A stretch of 64,000 bases of DNA from an uncultured Clostridia bacterium (GTDB taxonomy: Bacteria > Bacillota > Clostridia > Oscillospirales > Acutalibacteraceae), in contig CALAUI010000006.1 in the NCBI GenBank assembly GCA_937892115.1, positions 124,001 through 188,000 of the forward strand, in the 5' to 3' direction. Below, one piece after another: positions 25,902 to 35,500 of this stretch (positions are counted from its first letter, which is position 1; each line of letters opens with the position of its first letter). The position numbers and the translations under genes are program-made. Below the pieces are notes generated by a model, which made no database searches, had not been told where the DNA came from, and worked only from the letters and a program-made list of their open reading frames with translations.

Positions 25902-27167
25902 TTGAAAAAACTTTCCGCAATTTTCCTTTCATTTGTTATAGCATTCGTTCCCTGTTGTATTTCGGCTTTTGCTTTGACTGACAGTGAAATCGCTTCGCTC
26001 AAAGGCACAAAGCTTTACGTTTATAACTGGGGTGAATATATTTCCGACGGCGAGGATGACACGCTTGACATCAACGCCGAATTTACCAAAAGATACGGTA
26101 TAGAGGTTGTTTACGATACTTTTGATAATAACGAGGCAATGTATTCAAAGCTTAAAAGCGGCGGTGTTGTCTACGATATCGTTATTCCCTCCGACTATAT
26201 GATTGAACGTATGATTAAAGAGGGAATGCTTGAAAAGATTGACTTTGACAATATTCCCAATTTTAAGTATATTCCCGATAAATACCGTAATCTCGGATTT
26301 GACCCTACAAATGAATATTCCGTTCCCTATACCGTCAGCTATGTAGGTCTTATTTATAATTCAAAAATGGTTGATAAAGCACCCGACAGCTGGGCTGCAC
26401 TCTGGGATAAGGATTATACAAATAATATTCTCATGTTTAATAACCCGAGAGATGCATTTGCTATTGCACAGAGTATACTCGGTATGGATTATAATACAGA
26501 GAATGAATGTTCATGGAATACAGCGGCAGCTCTTCTTAAAGAGCAGAAAACTGTCAATCCGGTCTACGTCAATGACGAAGTATTCCTTAAAATGGAATCC
26601 GGCGAAGCTGCACTTGCTCCTTACTATGTAGGCGATTTCCTTACTATGAAAGATAATAATGATGACCTTGAGTTTGTTTATCCCAAAGAGGGCGTAAATT
26701 ATTTCTTTGATGCTGCATGTATACTCAAAGGAACACAAAATAAAAAAGCGGCAGAGCTTTATATAAATTTCCTTAACGACCCCGAAATCGCTACAGCAAA
26801 CGCTGAGTATATCTGTTACGGAAGCCCCAATTCTGCTGTTTATGACAATCCCGATTACGAACTGTATCAGGATGAATATCTTTATCCCGAAGAAGGAGCT
26901 TTCAAAACTCAGATATTCCGCAATATGTCACAGAGTACACTTGATTTAATGAGTTCGCTCTGGGATGAAGTAAAGAATTACGATTCCGACGGTTCTTCCT
27001 TCCGCTATGTATTCTTCGGCGACGGAAATACCGATAATATTGATGAAGCACAGAAATGGACTGCCGAAACCTATAAATATGCAATATGCATAGGCGTATT
27101 TCTTTTGATTTGCATTGCATACGTTATTTTCAGATATGCGAGAAAGAAATACAGAGAAAACATATAA
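25902..27167 (+). CDS. potD: Polyamine-binding protein PotD with a C-terminal membrane anchor
   Basis: 421 aa. A Sec signal peptide (about 1-24, ending SAFA) precedes the PotD fold: LYVYNWGEYI (about 38-47), VVYDTFDNNEAMYSKL, VYDIVIPSDYMI and a C-terminal lobe with NYFFDAACILKGTQNK. It captures spermidine or putrescine for PotABC. The lipobox is absent, as the cysteines in the signal lie in VPCC. The protein instead ends in a hydrophobic helix (about 390-410, YAICIGVFLLICIAYVIF) and a basic tail, which should tether it to the membrane. The start is UUG at 25902 with GGGGTGA five bases upstream. Confidence 0.92.
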   Translation: MKKLSAIFLSFVIAFVPCCISAFALTDSEIASLKGTKLYVYNWGEYISDGEDDTLDINAEFTKRYGIEVVYDTFDNNEAMYSKLKSGGVVYDIVIPSDYMIERMIKEGMLEKIDFDNIPNFKYIPDKYRNLGFDPTNEYSVPYTVSYVGLIYNSKMVDKAPDSWAALWDKDYTNNILMFNNPRDAFAIAQSILGMDYNTENECSWNTAAALLKEQKTVNPVYVNDEVFLKMESGEAALAPYYVGDFLTMKDNNDDLEFVYPKEGVNYFFDAACILKGTQNKKAAELYINFLNDPEIATANAEYICYGSPNSAVYDNPDYELYQDEYLYPEEGAFKTQIFRNMSQSTLDLMSSLWDEVKNYDSDGSSFRYVFFGDGNTDNIDEAQKWTAETYKYAICIGVFLLICIAYVIFRYARKKYRENI

Positions 27168-27170
27168 AAA

Positions 27171-27203
27171 TAAGCAGGTGAATTTTCACCTGCTTAAATT
27201 TTT
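27171..27203. terminator. Bidirectional terminator between potD and trmO
   Basis: TAAGCAGGTGAA (27171-27182) pairs with TTCACCTGCTTA (27185-27196). A T-run follows on the plus strand and TTTTTA on the minus strand, so it serves both convergent units. Confidence 0.85.
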
Positions 27204-27862
27204 TCTGCCGATGTAACTGTCAGATTTGTTCCGTTAATCCTGAATTTTATATTCATATCCGAAATGCTTATTCCGTATTCCCGTTCCGGGTCGTCAATAT
27301 ATTGCGGTCTCGGATCTTGAGCGAGTACGGCGGAAATTATTTCAGCTTTCTCTGCCGGTATTTCTTTCTTTATTTCGTCTGGAATGATTACGTTAAGAAC
27401 GGGGGATTTGTCTGAAAGGGCAAAACCGTTATTTGCATCCGTATGACAGTCAACGTAATTCAGATACGGCTTTATATCATAAATCGGAGTACCGTTCATA
27501 ATATCGGCTCCCGAAACTATAAGTATTGTTCCGTTTTCGGCTGTTGATTCCTTTCCGATAAGCTTTACCGAGGACAATCCCATTGAGTTGGGCCTGAAGG
27601 GAGAACGGGTGGCGAATACACCTTTTCTTACGTTTCCGCCTAGACGCGGTGGTCTGACGGTGGGTGACCATTCTTTGTCTTTACATTCTGAAAATTCCCA
27701 TATAAGCCACAGATAATTATATTCTTCTATACCTCTTAATGCTTCGGCAATTCGGTACTTCGGCTCAAATACTATTACGCTTTTTTCTTCCACTATGCCC
27801 GATTGTCTCGGAACACCGAATTTCTCATTATAATCGTTATATATTCTTGCGATTATTTCCAT
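27194..27862 (-). CDS. trmO: tRNA-Thr m6t6A37 methyltransferase TrmO (YaeB/TsaA family)
   Basis: 222 aa SAM-dependent enzyme that methylates t6A37 in Thr tRNAs. The YaeB/TsaA fold is recognisable from the early KFGVPRQSG, FEPKYRIAEALRGIEEYNYLWL, the PPRLGGN/GVFATRSPFRPN core (about 94-114), GADIMNGTPIYDIKPYL and a C-terminal DPRPQY. The open frame continues upstream through the tRNA gene, but MEII at 27862 is the proper start, behind a weak AGAGATGA. Notably it lies immediately downstream of the tRNA-Thr gene, its own substrate class. A terminator sits between them, so it may be expressed by read-through. Confidence 0.9.
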   Translation of the reverse strand: MEIIARIYNDYNEKFGVPRQSGIVEEKSVIVFEPKYRIAEALRGIEEYNYLWLIWEFSECKDKEWSPTVRPPRLGGNVRKGVFATRSPFRPNSMGLSSVKLIGKESTAENGTILIVSGADIMNGTPIYDIKPYLNYVDCHTDANNGFALSDKSPVLNVIIPDEIKKEIPAEKAEIISAVLAQDPRPQYIDDPEREYGISISDMNIKFRINGTNLTVTSAEKI

Positions 27863-27877
27863 TTTATCATCTCTGAA

Positions 27878-27910
27878 TAAAAAAATAACAGGGGAATTTT
27901 CATTCCCCTG
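27878..27910 (-). terminator. Terminator of the tRNA-Thr gene
   Basis: On the minus strand CAGGGGAAT (27910-27902) pairs with ATTCCCCTG (27897-27889), then a T-rich tract with seven T. It starts two bases after the tRNA CCA. Confidence 0.88.
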
Positions 27911-27912
27911 AA

Positions 27913-27988
<76 letters not shown>

Positions 27989-28015
27989 AAACTTGCGTTC
28001 TCCCGAACGCAATAT

Positions 28016-28044
28016 ATATTACCATACGAAAAAGGGAATTGCAA
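28016..28044 (-). promoter_or_regulatory. Promoter of the tRNA-Thr gene
   Basis: TTGCAA (28044-28039), 17 bp, TAATAT (28021-28016), with TG in the extended -10 position. A perfect inverted repeat (27993-28000 with 28005-28012) lies at the predicted start site. Confidence 0.65.
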
Positions 28045-28060
28045 GCATTTTTTTATAAAA

Positions 28061-29338
28061 TTATATAATATTATCGTCAACCGCTTTTTCGCAAAGCTCG
28101 GAGAACAGCGAACAGCTCCAGCTGAACCACGGTCTTGTGAATTTTTCCGGGTTGTTTGCATCAAATCCCTCATGCATAAGATTTGTTCCGGCATCTGTTG
28201 TTTCAAGCATATAAAGTATACTTTTTATTTCTTCCGGATCGTTGCTCGTCAGACCCTGCATTGAAAGAGCAATATGCCATATATATCCGTCGGGGGTATG
28301 CGGGCTTCCGATACCCTTTGCAAATTTACCCTCATAGTAATAGGGATTTTCTTTGCTCAATATAAAATCTCTTGTATTTCTGTATATTTCATCATCAGGT
28401 TTGCAGTATCCGAGATAGGGCGCCGAAAGCAGAGAGGGTACATTGGCGTCGTCAAATCTGAAATCGTTTCCCATTCCGTTTGTTTCGCATACGTATATCT
28501 TTTTACCCTTATTATCAGCGACTGCAAATTTTTCTATTCCGCTTCTTATTTCTTTACCGAGTTTTTTACATCTGTTGATAAAACCGTCATAGTAACCGAT
28601 ATGTTCAAGCATTTCGGTAAGATAATCAAGCACTACCGATGCAAACATATTTGCGGCTACAAGATATCCGTATTTACAGCTGTCGTCACTCGGTCTGAAT
28701 CCGGACCAGGTCATACCTGTATATGCCGTTTCCGACCCCAGCCCGTTATTCGGTAAGGTATCCTTGCTGTTTTTGGTGATCCTTGTAAATCTGTACTCGG
28801 AATTTTCAGAATGATGCTGTTCTGTTTCCCACTGATTAACGGTTATTTTTGCCGTAGCAAGAAAATCTTCGTCAAGTATGCTATCGTCTCCGGTTGCTTT
28901 CCAGTAAAGATATGCAAGTCTTATGGGATAGCAAAGTGAATCAACTTCGTATTTTCTTTCCCAGACAATGGGTATATTTACGGGGTAATCGTTGAATTCT
29001 CTGTGGCTGTCGGGAGCTTTCTTGAATGCATTTGTATATGAATCAATTTTAATATAGTATCTTTGCCTTTTGATTACTCCCTTTATCAATTCTCTGATTT
29101 CCCCGTTATCCTTTGCAAGAGGAATATAGTGCGATACCTCGGCAGTTGAATCACGAAGCCACATAGCGGGAATATCACCGGTCAATATAAAATACGTGCC
29201 GTCATCCATGGGAACGGCTGAGGTTTCAATTGTATTGACATAACATTTTTTATACATTTCGGCAAGCTTCGGACTGTATCTGCCGATTTTTTCTCCGTAA
29301 TATTCAGTTCTTTTAATTACACAATCGGGAATTGTCAT
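28061..29338 (-). CDS. GH125 exo-alpha-1,6-mannosidase
   Basis: 425 aa (alpha/alpha)6-barrel enzyme of family GH125 (formerly DUF1237), which removes alpha-1,6-linked mannose without a metal ion. Family motifs are TGDIPAMWLRDS (53-64), YEVDSLCYP (130-138), MTWSGFRPSDD (209-219), DDANVPSLL (296-304), GSPHTP (344-349) and HEGF (389-392). By comparison with the Clostridium perfringens enzyme as I recall it, Asp218/219 would be the acid and Glu390 the base. There is no signal peptide, so it trims imported manno-oligosaccharides in the cytoplasm. The ATG has GAGGT upstream. It follows the GH36-like gene by 12 bp in one operon. Confidence 0.93.
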   Translation of the reverse strand: MTIPDCVIKRTEYYGEKIGRYSPKLAEMYKKCYVNTIETSAVPMDDGTYFILTGDIPAMWLRDSTAEVSHYIPLAKDNGEIRELIKGVIKRQRYYIKIDSYTNAFKKAPDSHREFNDYPVNIPIVWERKYEVDSLCYPIRLAYLYWKATGDDSILDEDFLATAKITVNQWETEQHHSENSEYRFTRITKNSKDTLPNNGLGSETAYTGMTWSGFRPSDDSCKYGYLVAANMFASVVLDYLTEMLEHIGYYDGFINRCKKLGKEIRSGIEKFAVADNKGKKIYVCETNGMGNDFRFDDANVPSLLSAPYLGYCKPDDEIYRNTRDFILSKENPYYYEGKFAKGIGSPHTPDGYIWHIALSMQGLTSNDPEEIKSILYMLETTDAGTNLMHEGFDANNPEKFTRPWFSWSCSLFSELCEKAVDDNII

Positions 29339-29350
29339 ATTTATACCTCA

Positions 29351-30904
29351 TTAAAATGTTTCGGCTCCGTATTCTTCAAACCAGTTGAATTTCACGTAGT
29401 TGCCGTTAAGATAATATTCGCATGGATTGTTGTTTTCCATCCAGTCAATGGGAACGATACTGCCGTTTTGTTCACTTGCAAAGACGTATTCGCGTTTCAG
29501 GTCTTCATAGGTCTTATCTTTTGCTTCCGACGGCTTGCAGGAAACAAATAAAGAAGTACCGCTCTGTGCAACAAGGGTCAGCCACTGTGAATTGATTTCC
29601 CAGTTGTATTTACCCATTATTCCCACACAATCCGCATCTACGTCAAAGAAAGCTTTATTCTGACATGCGCGGAAAGCAAGGGTATTTACACCGTTGAATC
29701 TTGTAGGAGCCCAAGCTCTGCCGGACGTATCGTCGCCCGTCCGGTTTGCTTCGCACAGACCGGCACAGAGATGACCGAAGGTATTGCAGCCGAGTATGAC
29801 CGTATCTCCTGCAGTATCTTTTATCAGCTTATAGAATTCTTTTATAATCTGTGCGGTTGTTTTTGTCCTGTCATAAAATCCTTCTTTACCTTTGCACGGA
29901 GAAGCAGACATCGTTCTTCCCCATTGTCCCGTAATATCATAAGATGAGAAATCGTGTTTTATAAGCTTATAACCGCAGCCAACAAGATATTTTGTTGTAT
30001 CAATAATGTGCTTTTTTACAGCGGGATGAGTAGGGTCAAGATACATTTTATTCTCAAGGCGCTTCGCTTCATCGGGCAAATCAAGCACGTGTTTTTCATC
30101 GTTAAGAAATCTGACCCAAATACCGGGAATAACACCGATTTCTTTCATCTTTTGAGCAAGAACTTTCATATCACCGAATTTTTCATTCGGAGTCCATGGA
30201 GGTGTTGTTCTGTATGGTGTCCAGCCGTCATCAATAACCATATAAGGAGGATTTTTGTTACCCTTACAAAGCTCCGCTATCAATTTTGAATCGGATAATA
30301 TTTCTTCTGCCGAGCTGTTACCGTAGGCGTAATACCAGTTGTTAGAGCCATATATTACCGTATCCGCTTTAAGAGGGGACGGACACATTTCTTTACAGAA
30401 CTTACAAAGTGAATCATAAGCAGAAACGTTTCTGTATTCACCGAAAATAACCTTACACAGATTAACCGTTCTGTTTTCAAAGTTTATGGGCAGATTACCG
30501 TTTTTGACGTTAATTATCAGGGTAATACCGCGGTTATCGTATTTCCATGAGCAGAATGCGTTCGGTTGAACTTCCACGCCGAAGCATTCCGTAAATCTGC
30601 CGTCAAATTCCCGTATACTGTCACTTCCGTTTGATACGGCAAAATACCAGGGGAGCAGACGGTCTGGTTCTATGCCTTTCCAGGCGAGCTCGCCGTATGA
30701 CCTTTCCCATGCATCTCCCAGAATTTTGACCGGTTCTTTTCTTTCTTCATCATCGGTGAAATTCCATCTCAGAGTAATGAATTCCATATCATCGGAAGAT
30801 TTGACGTATATATCGCAGGTGTTTTCTTTTTCATCAAAAATAATATCCGTATCTTCTGATTCGGAAGGATAAATTTTATATGTATCGGGAATTCTGAATT
30901 TCAA
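29351..30904 (-). CDS. GH36-like (clan GH-D) glycosidase, probable alpha-galactosidase type
   Basis: 517 aa. A beta-rich N-terminal domain (about 1-165) is followed by a TIM barrel with clan GH-D landmarks: MVIDDGW (222-228), GIWVRF (261-266), the nucleophile-type LIKHDF with Asp318, and the acid/base region RTGDD (388-392). A short C-terminal beta domain ends at 517. Activity on alpha-galactosides or a related alpha-linked sugar is likely, but the substrate is uncertain. No signal peptide. The start is UUG at 30904 with AAGGAG nine bases upstream. A GTG at 30913 is in frame but overlaps that site. Co-operonic with GH125. Confidence 0.75.
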   Translation of the reverse strand: MKFRIPDTYKIYPSESEDTDIIFDEKENTCDIYVKSSDDMEFITLRWNFTDDEERKEPVKILGDAWERSYGELAWKGIEPDRLLPWYFAVSNGSDSIREFDGRFTECFGVEVQPNAFCSWKYDNRGITLIINVKNGNLPINFENRTVNLCKVIFGEYRNVSAYDSLCKFCKEMCPSPLKADTVIYGSNNWYYAYGNSSAEEILSDSKLIAELCKGNKNPPYMVIDDGWTPYRTTPPWTPNEKFGDMKVLAQKMKEIGVIPGIWVRFLNDEKHVLDLPDEAKRLENKMYLDPTHPAVKKHIIDTTKYLVGCGYKLIKHDFSSYDITGQWGRTMSASPCKGKEGFYDRTKTTAQIIKEFYKLIKDTAGDTVILGCNTFGHLCAGLCEANRTGDDTSGRAWAPTRFNGVNTLAFRACQNKAFFDVDADCVGIMGKYNWEINSQWLTLVAQSGTSLFVSCKPSEAKDKTYEDLKREYVFASEQNGSIVPIDWMENNNPCEYYLNGNYVKFNWFEEYGAETF

Positions 30905-30922
30905 TGCAATCACTCCTTATAG

Positions 30923-30956
30923 CTTGAATTATACCATATAAGGTATTATATTCAAG
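30923..30956. promoter_or_regulatory. Promoter and inverted repeat (putative operator) of the GH36-like/GH125 operon
   Basis: On the minus strand TTGAAT (30955-30950), 16 bp, TATAAT (30933-30928) with an extended TG. The same bases form an imperfect inverted repeat, CTTGAATTATACC (30923-30935) against GGTATTATATTCAAG (30942-30956), which covers both promoter boxes. This is a likely binding site for a regulator not encoded nearby. Confidence 0.6.
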
Positions 30957-30985
30957 TGAATTCTAATATATTTTGTATTTTAATC

Positions 30986-31014
30986 TTGAATATTACGTAT
31001 TTGTGATATATAAT
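30986..31014 (+). promoter_or_regulatory. Promoter of the DUF1846 gene
   Basis: TTGAAT (30986-30991), 17 bp, TATAAT (31009-31014), 43 bp before the GTG start. Confidence 0.72.
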
Positions 31015-31057
31015 ATTTTCCGTATTGTGATTATCAGGATTTTACGGAGGTGTTCAG

Positions 31058-32545
31058 GTGAATAGAATAGGATTTGACAATAATCTTTATCTGACAAAAC
31101 AGTCAGAAATGATTACAAAACGAATAAGTGAATTTGGCGGTAAGCTTTATCTTGAATTGGGCGGGAAACTTTTTGATGATTATCATGCTTCCAGAGTTTT
31201 GCCCGGATTTGCACCTGACACTAAACTTCAGATGTTAAAAACCCTTGCCGATGACGTTGAGGTAGTAATTGCCATAAACGCCAGTGACATTGAAAATAAT
31301 AAGATAAGAAGAGATTTCGGTATTACTTATGATGCTGACGTGCTCAGACTTATTGACGCTTACAGAGCCGCAGGGCTTTATGTCGGCAGTGTCGTACTTA
31401 CTCAGTATAGGGGTCAGAAATCTGCCGAGGCATTCAAAACAAAGCTTGAATTGCTCGGAATCAAGGTATATCTTCATTATGTAATTGACGGTTATCCTTA
31501 TAATGTATCTCACATAGTAAGTGATGATGGCTTCGGTAAAAATGAATACATTGAAACCACAAGAAAGCTTATTATAGTAACAGGTCCCGGACCGGGAAGC
31601 GGTAAGCTTGCAACCTGTCTTTCGCAGCTCTATCACGAAAATAAAAACGGTATAAATGCCGGATATGCTAAATATGAAACCTTCCCCATCTGGAATATTT
31701 CTCTTAAGCATCCCATAAATCTGGCATATGAAGCGGCTACCGCTGACCTCAATGACGTTAATATGATTGACCCTTATCATCTTGAGGCGTATGGTGTTAC
31801 TACCGTAAATTATAACCGTGACGTTGAAGCTTTCCCGGTACTGAACGCCATTTTTGAAAAAATTGACGGTGTTTCTCCTTACAAGTCACCCACCGATATG
31901 GGTGTTAATATGGCGGGCTTCGGAATCGTTGACGATGAAGTATGTAAAGAGGCATCAAGGCAGGAAATTATACGCAGATATTTTGCATCGCTTTGTGACG
32001 TTAAGCAGGGCATAGGTAAGCAGGATGCCGTTGATAAAATTATCAGTCTTATGAATCAGGCGGGCATTTCCGCAGAAGACAGAAAGGTAGTTCCCGCAGC
32101 AATTGAAAGAAGTGAAATGACAGAAGGTCAGCCTGCTGTTGCAATTGAACTTCCGGACGGTAAAATCGTAACGGGTAAAACCTCAAATCTTCTCGGCGCG
32201 TCTTCTGCCGCTCTTCTTAATTCGGTAAAATATCTTGCAGGTCTTCCCGATGATCTTCTGATGATTTCACCCTCAATTATTGAACCCATACAGCTCCTCA
32301 AGACAAATATCCTTAAGAATCACAACCCCAGACTTCATTCCGATGAAACGCTTATTGCACTTTCAATGAGCGCCAATACAAATCCCGTCGCAAAAAGAGC
32401 GCTGGATTCGGTTGATTTGTTAAAAGGATGCGAAGCTCATTCAACGGTTATTCTTTCTCAGGTTGATATGGATATTTACAGAAAACTCGGTATCAATCTT
32501 ACCTGCGAGCCGGTCTATCAGACTAAAAAGCTTTATCATAAATAA
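31058..32545 (+). CDS. DUF1846 / UPF0371 family protein
   Basis: 495 aa, the full length of this conserved Firmicute family. The N-terminus (IGFDNNLYLTKQSEMI, LYLELGGKLFDDYHASRVLPGF) and the P-loop-like GPGPGSGKLATCLSQLYHE (about 180-198) are family hallmarks. Its biochemical role is unknown to me. The protein is cytoplasmic and carries no signal. The start is GTG at 31058 with CGGAGGTG seven bases upstream. It is monocistronic with its own promoter, and a bidirectional terminator follows. Confidence 0.92.
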   Translation: MNRIGFDNNLYLTKQSEMITKRISEFGGKLYLELGGKLFDDYHASRVLPGFAPDTKLQMLKTLADDVEVVIAINASDIENNKIRRDFGITYDADVLRLIDAYRAAGLYVGSVVLTQYRGQKSAEAFKTKLELLGIKVYLHYVIDGYPYNVSHIVSDDGFGKNEYIETTRKLIIVTGPGPGSGKLATCLSQLYHENKNGINAGYAKYETFPIWNISLKHPINLAYEAATADLNDVNMIDPYHLEAYGVTTVNYNRDVEAFPVLNAIFEKIDGVSPYKSPTDMGVNMAGFGIVDDEVCKEASRQEIIRRYFASLCDVKQGIGKQDAVDKIISLMNQAGISAEDRKVVPAAIERSEMTEGQPAVAIELPDGKIVTGKTSNLLGASSAALLNSVKYLAGLPDDLLMISPSIIEPIQLLKTNILKNHNPRLHSDETLIALSMSANTNPVAKRALDSVDLLKGCEAHSTVILSQVDMDIYRKLGINLTCEPVYQTKKLYHK

Positions 32546-32547
32546 TG

Positions 32548-32584
32548 TTAAAGACCACTTCCAAACGGAAGTGGTCTTAATATT
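32548..32584. terminator. Bidirectional terminator between the DUF1846 and GH2 genes
   Basis: AAGACCACTTCC (32551-32562) pairs perfectly with GGAAGTGGTCTT (32567-32578) around a 4-nt loop, with AT-rich flanks on both sides. Confidence 0.85.
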
Positions 32585-35500
32585 TTAAAGAGGAATTACA
32601 GTGAAACTGAATTCAAGTCCCTTGCTGCCGTCAATGATAAACTTCTCAAGTACGTCCGGACCGCACGATGCCGTACCTGCCGCTCTTGTGAATCCGTCGA
32701 TATTTACCGAGACGGTATTCTGGTCAACGATATCCTCTCTGTGACCCGCTTTATCAAGAAGCTCCTGAGTATAATTTCTTGCATTGAAGTTAAGGTACTT
32801 GTCTTTGAACGCAAATTTCAGTCCGTTTCCGTTTTCGTCGGTAACCGATACATATCTGATTTCGCATCTGTTGCCGTTTTCCTGAGGTCTTACATAGGGC
32901 TCATGCATATCGGAAACCTTTGTCTCATAAATTCCGATAATTGACTGTGCATAATAATCGGAAAGGTTTTCAACCGGTCCTCTGCCGTAATATTCAACGT
33001 TATCAAATTCTCTGGGCATTTCAAGAGTCATACCGAATCTGGGCATATCTTTTGAAACAGACTTGAATGATTTAGGCATAAATGAAGTGCTGATTTCAAT
33101 TATACCCGATGTTTTGATTGAATATTCGGTAGATATGATTGCAATTGTCTTTTTGTTTTCGTTGCCTATAAGCTTTGTATCCGCTTTAATCTTTACGGCA
33201 TTTGCGGTTTTGGTGACAGAATACGAAATGAGCTTTGAACGGTAATTGTTGTAATTTGCTTTGTACCAATCGTCTTTTACTCTGCAATCGTTATCCGTTA
33301 CTGCTCTGTAAATATTCGGAATGAATCCTTTTTCTTTGACGGATTCCTGATTTATCATTTCTTTACCGTTTGAAACGTATGAAACGATTTTGCCGCACTT
33401 CTTACAGAATGTAATGTTTCCGTTGGCGGTATAAACGGTAAGCTCGTTATCTTTATCGTCAGTAATGAGTTTTTCTTTAACTGATTCGGTTTTGATCCTG
33501 TATTCTTCGCATACCGCTATCTGTTCAAACGCTATTTCGTTATCACCGTCGTAGTAATATATGTTGATATGGACATCACATTTTTCTTTGGGCTTTTTGT
33601 ATTCAACGGAGAAGGATTTTGTTTCCTCCGGCTCAATATCAAGTATGGATTCGTCAGCCGTAAGAAGTATATTTCCGTTTTTGACTACTTCCCAAACAGC
33701 TGTTATGTAAGAAGCGTTACGGAATCTGTTTGTGTTTTTGAATGTGATTTCGTTACCGTCAAAGGAAGCTCTTACGGGCCTGTATACGTTCTTCATTTCC
33801 TTTGCACCGGTGTGAAGCTTTCTGTCGGGGTAAACAAGACCGTCAACACAGAAACAGCCGTCGTGTCTCCATTCGTTATGGTCGCCGCCGTAAGTGAATT
33901 TATACTTTCCTCTGGGATGATATACCGAATGGTCTGCCCATTCCCAGATACAGCCGCCCATCAAGTTCTCATACTTATAAATTATCTGCCAGTATTCTTC
34001 AAGACCGCCGGGTCCTTCGCCCATAGCGTGAGCGTATTCACAAAGGTAAAAGGGCTTGGGTGTATATTTCTTGCCTCTCTTGTGCTGACCGCATTTTTCA
34101 AGATTCTTATGATTTGTGTACATTTCGGATACTACGTCATAAGAATGTCTCGGACCTCTTACAACTCCTTCATAATGAACGGGAGTTTCGGGTGCGTTCT
34201 CATGAAGCCATTTGCAGCATTCGTCCTGGCAGGCATATCCTCCGGATTCATTTCCGAGAGACCACATTGTGACACAAGCTCTGCTTCTGTCCCTGTAATA
34301 CATTCTCTGAACTCTGTCAAGGTATCTGGGTGCCCAACTGAGATCACTGCTGATAAGGTCGATGTTATTATGAGGGTCACAACCGCAGCCGTGTGTTTCA
34401 ATATCTGCTTCATCAATTACATAAAGACCGTAAATATCACACATTACAAGGAATCGAGGATCGGGAGGATAGTGAGAAGTACGTACTCCGTTTACGTTAA
34501 GCGATTTCATCAGTTTAATGTCTTTTTCATAATCCTCCGGAGACATTGCATATCCTTTGGTATAGTGAGTATCGTGATGGTTGACACCTTTGATTTTGAT
34601 GCTCTTACCGTTAACCGTAAATATATCTTTTTTGATTTTGATATCCTTGAAGCCGATGTAGTTCCTTACGGTCATTACTTCGCCATCTTTACCGTAAAGA
34701 GTGAAGAGAGCTGTATAAAGAGTGGGTATTTCGGCATTCCACTCTTTGATTTTAAGATTTTCAAACGAGATTTTGCCTGTGTCTGCGTTTGACTTACCTT
34801 CGGCAATAATCTTTTTGCCGTCATAAATTTCTACTTTGACGGCGTCTGTTTTCTTTAACGTACCCTTAATCTCAAAGTTAACATCAAGTGACCAGTTATT
34901 CTTACTCTTATTTGTTTTGTAATAAATGTCGTTGATATAAGTCTTAGACATTTCATAGAGGAAAACATCTCTGAAAATTCCCGCCTCGCGGAACATATCC
35001 TGGCATTCAAGGAAAGTGCCGTTAGACCATTTGTGAATAATTGCGAAAAGTTCATTTGTACCTTTTTTGATGAATGAAGATATATCAAATTCAGCCGTAT
35101 TATGCGAGCCCTCGCTGTAGCCGACAAATTTGCCGTTTATATAAAGGTCAATGCAGGGAACAACACCGAAGAATGAAATAATAAACGTCTTTTTGGTATC
35201 TGCAATATCAAAGGTTTTTCTGTAAACCGAAACGGGCAGCTCTGCGGGAACGTAGGGGGGAGCATCGTCAAACGGATAGGGACAGTTGATGTAAGCAGGG
35301 GAATCGTAACCTGTTCTCTGCCAGGTGCAGGGAACGGTTATTTTATCAAAGCTTTCCTTTGCCGTATCAAATACATCCGGTAAATCTTTATTGCTGGCAT
35401 AATATTTGAAGTCCCATTCGCCGGATAGAACTCTTACTATGTCGGATGAATATGCTTCCTTGATAAATTTAACTTTTGACGCTTCTTCTTTTGAAGAAAA

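Noticed and set aside
33569..34792. Open frame of 407 codons on the plus strand
   Set aside because: It runs antisense to the beta-galactosidase core, which has clear motifs. It has no recognisable domain and no ribosome-binding site, and its composition looks like an antisense shadow.
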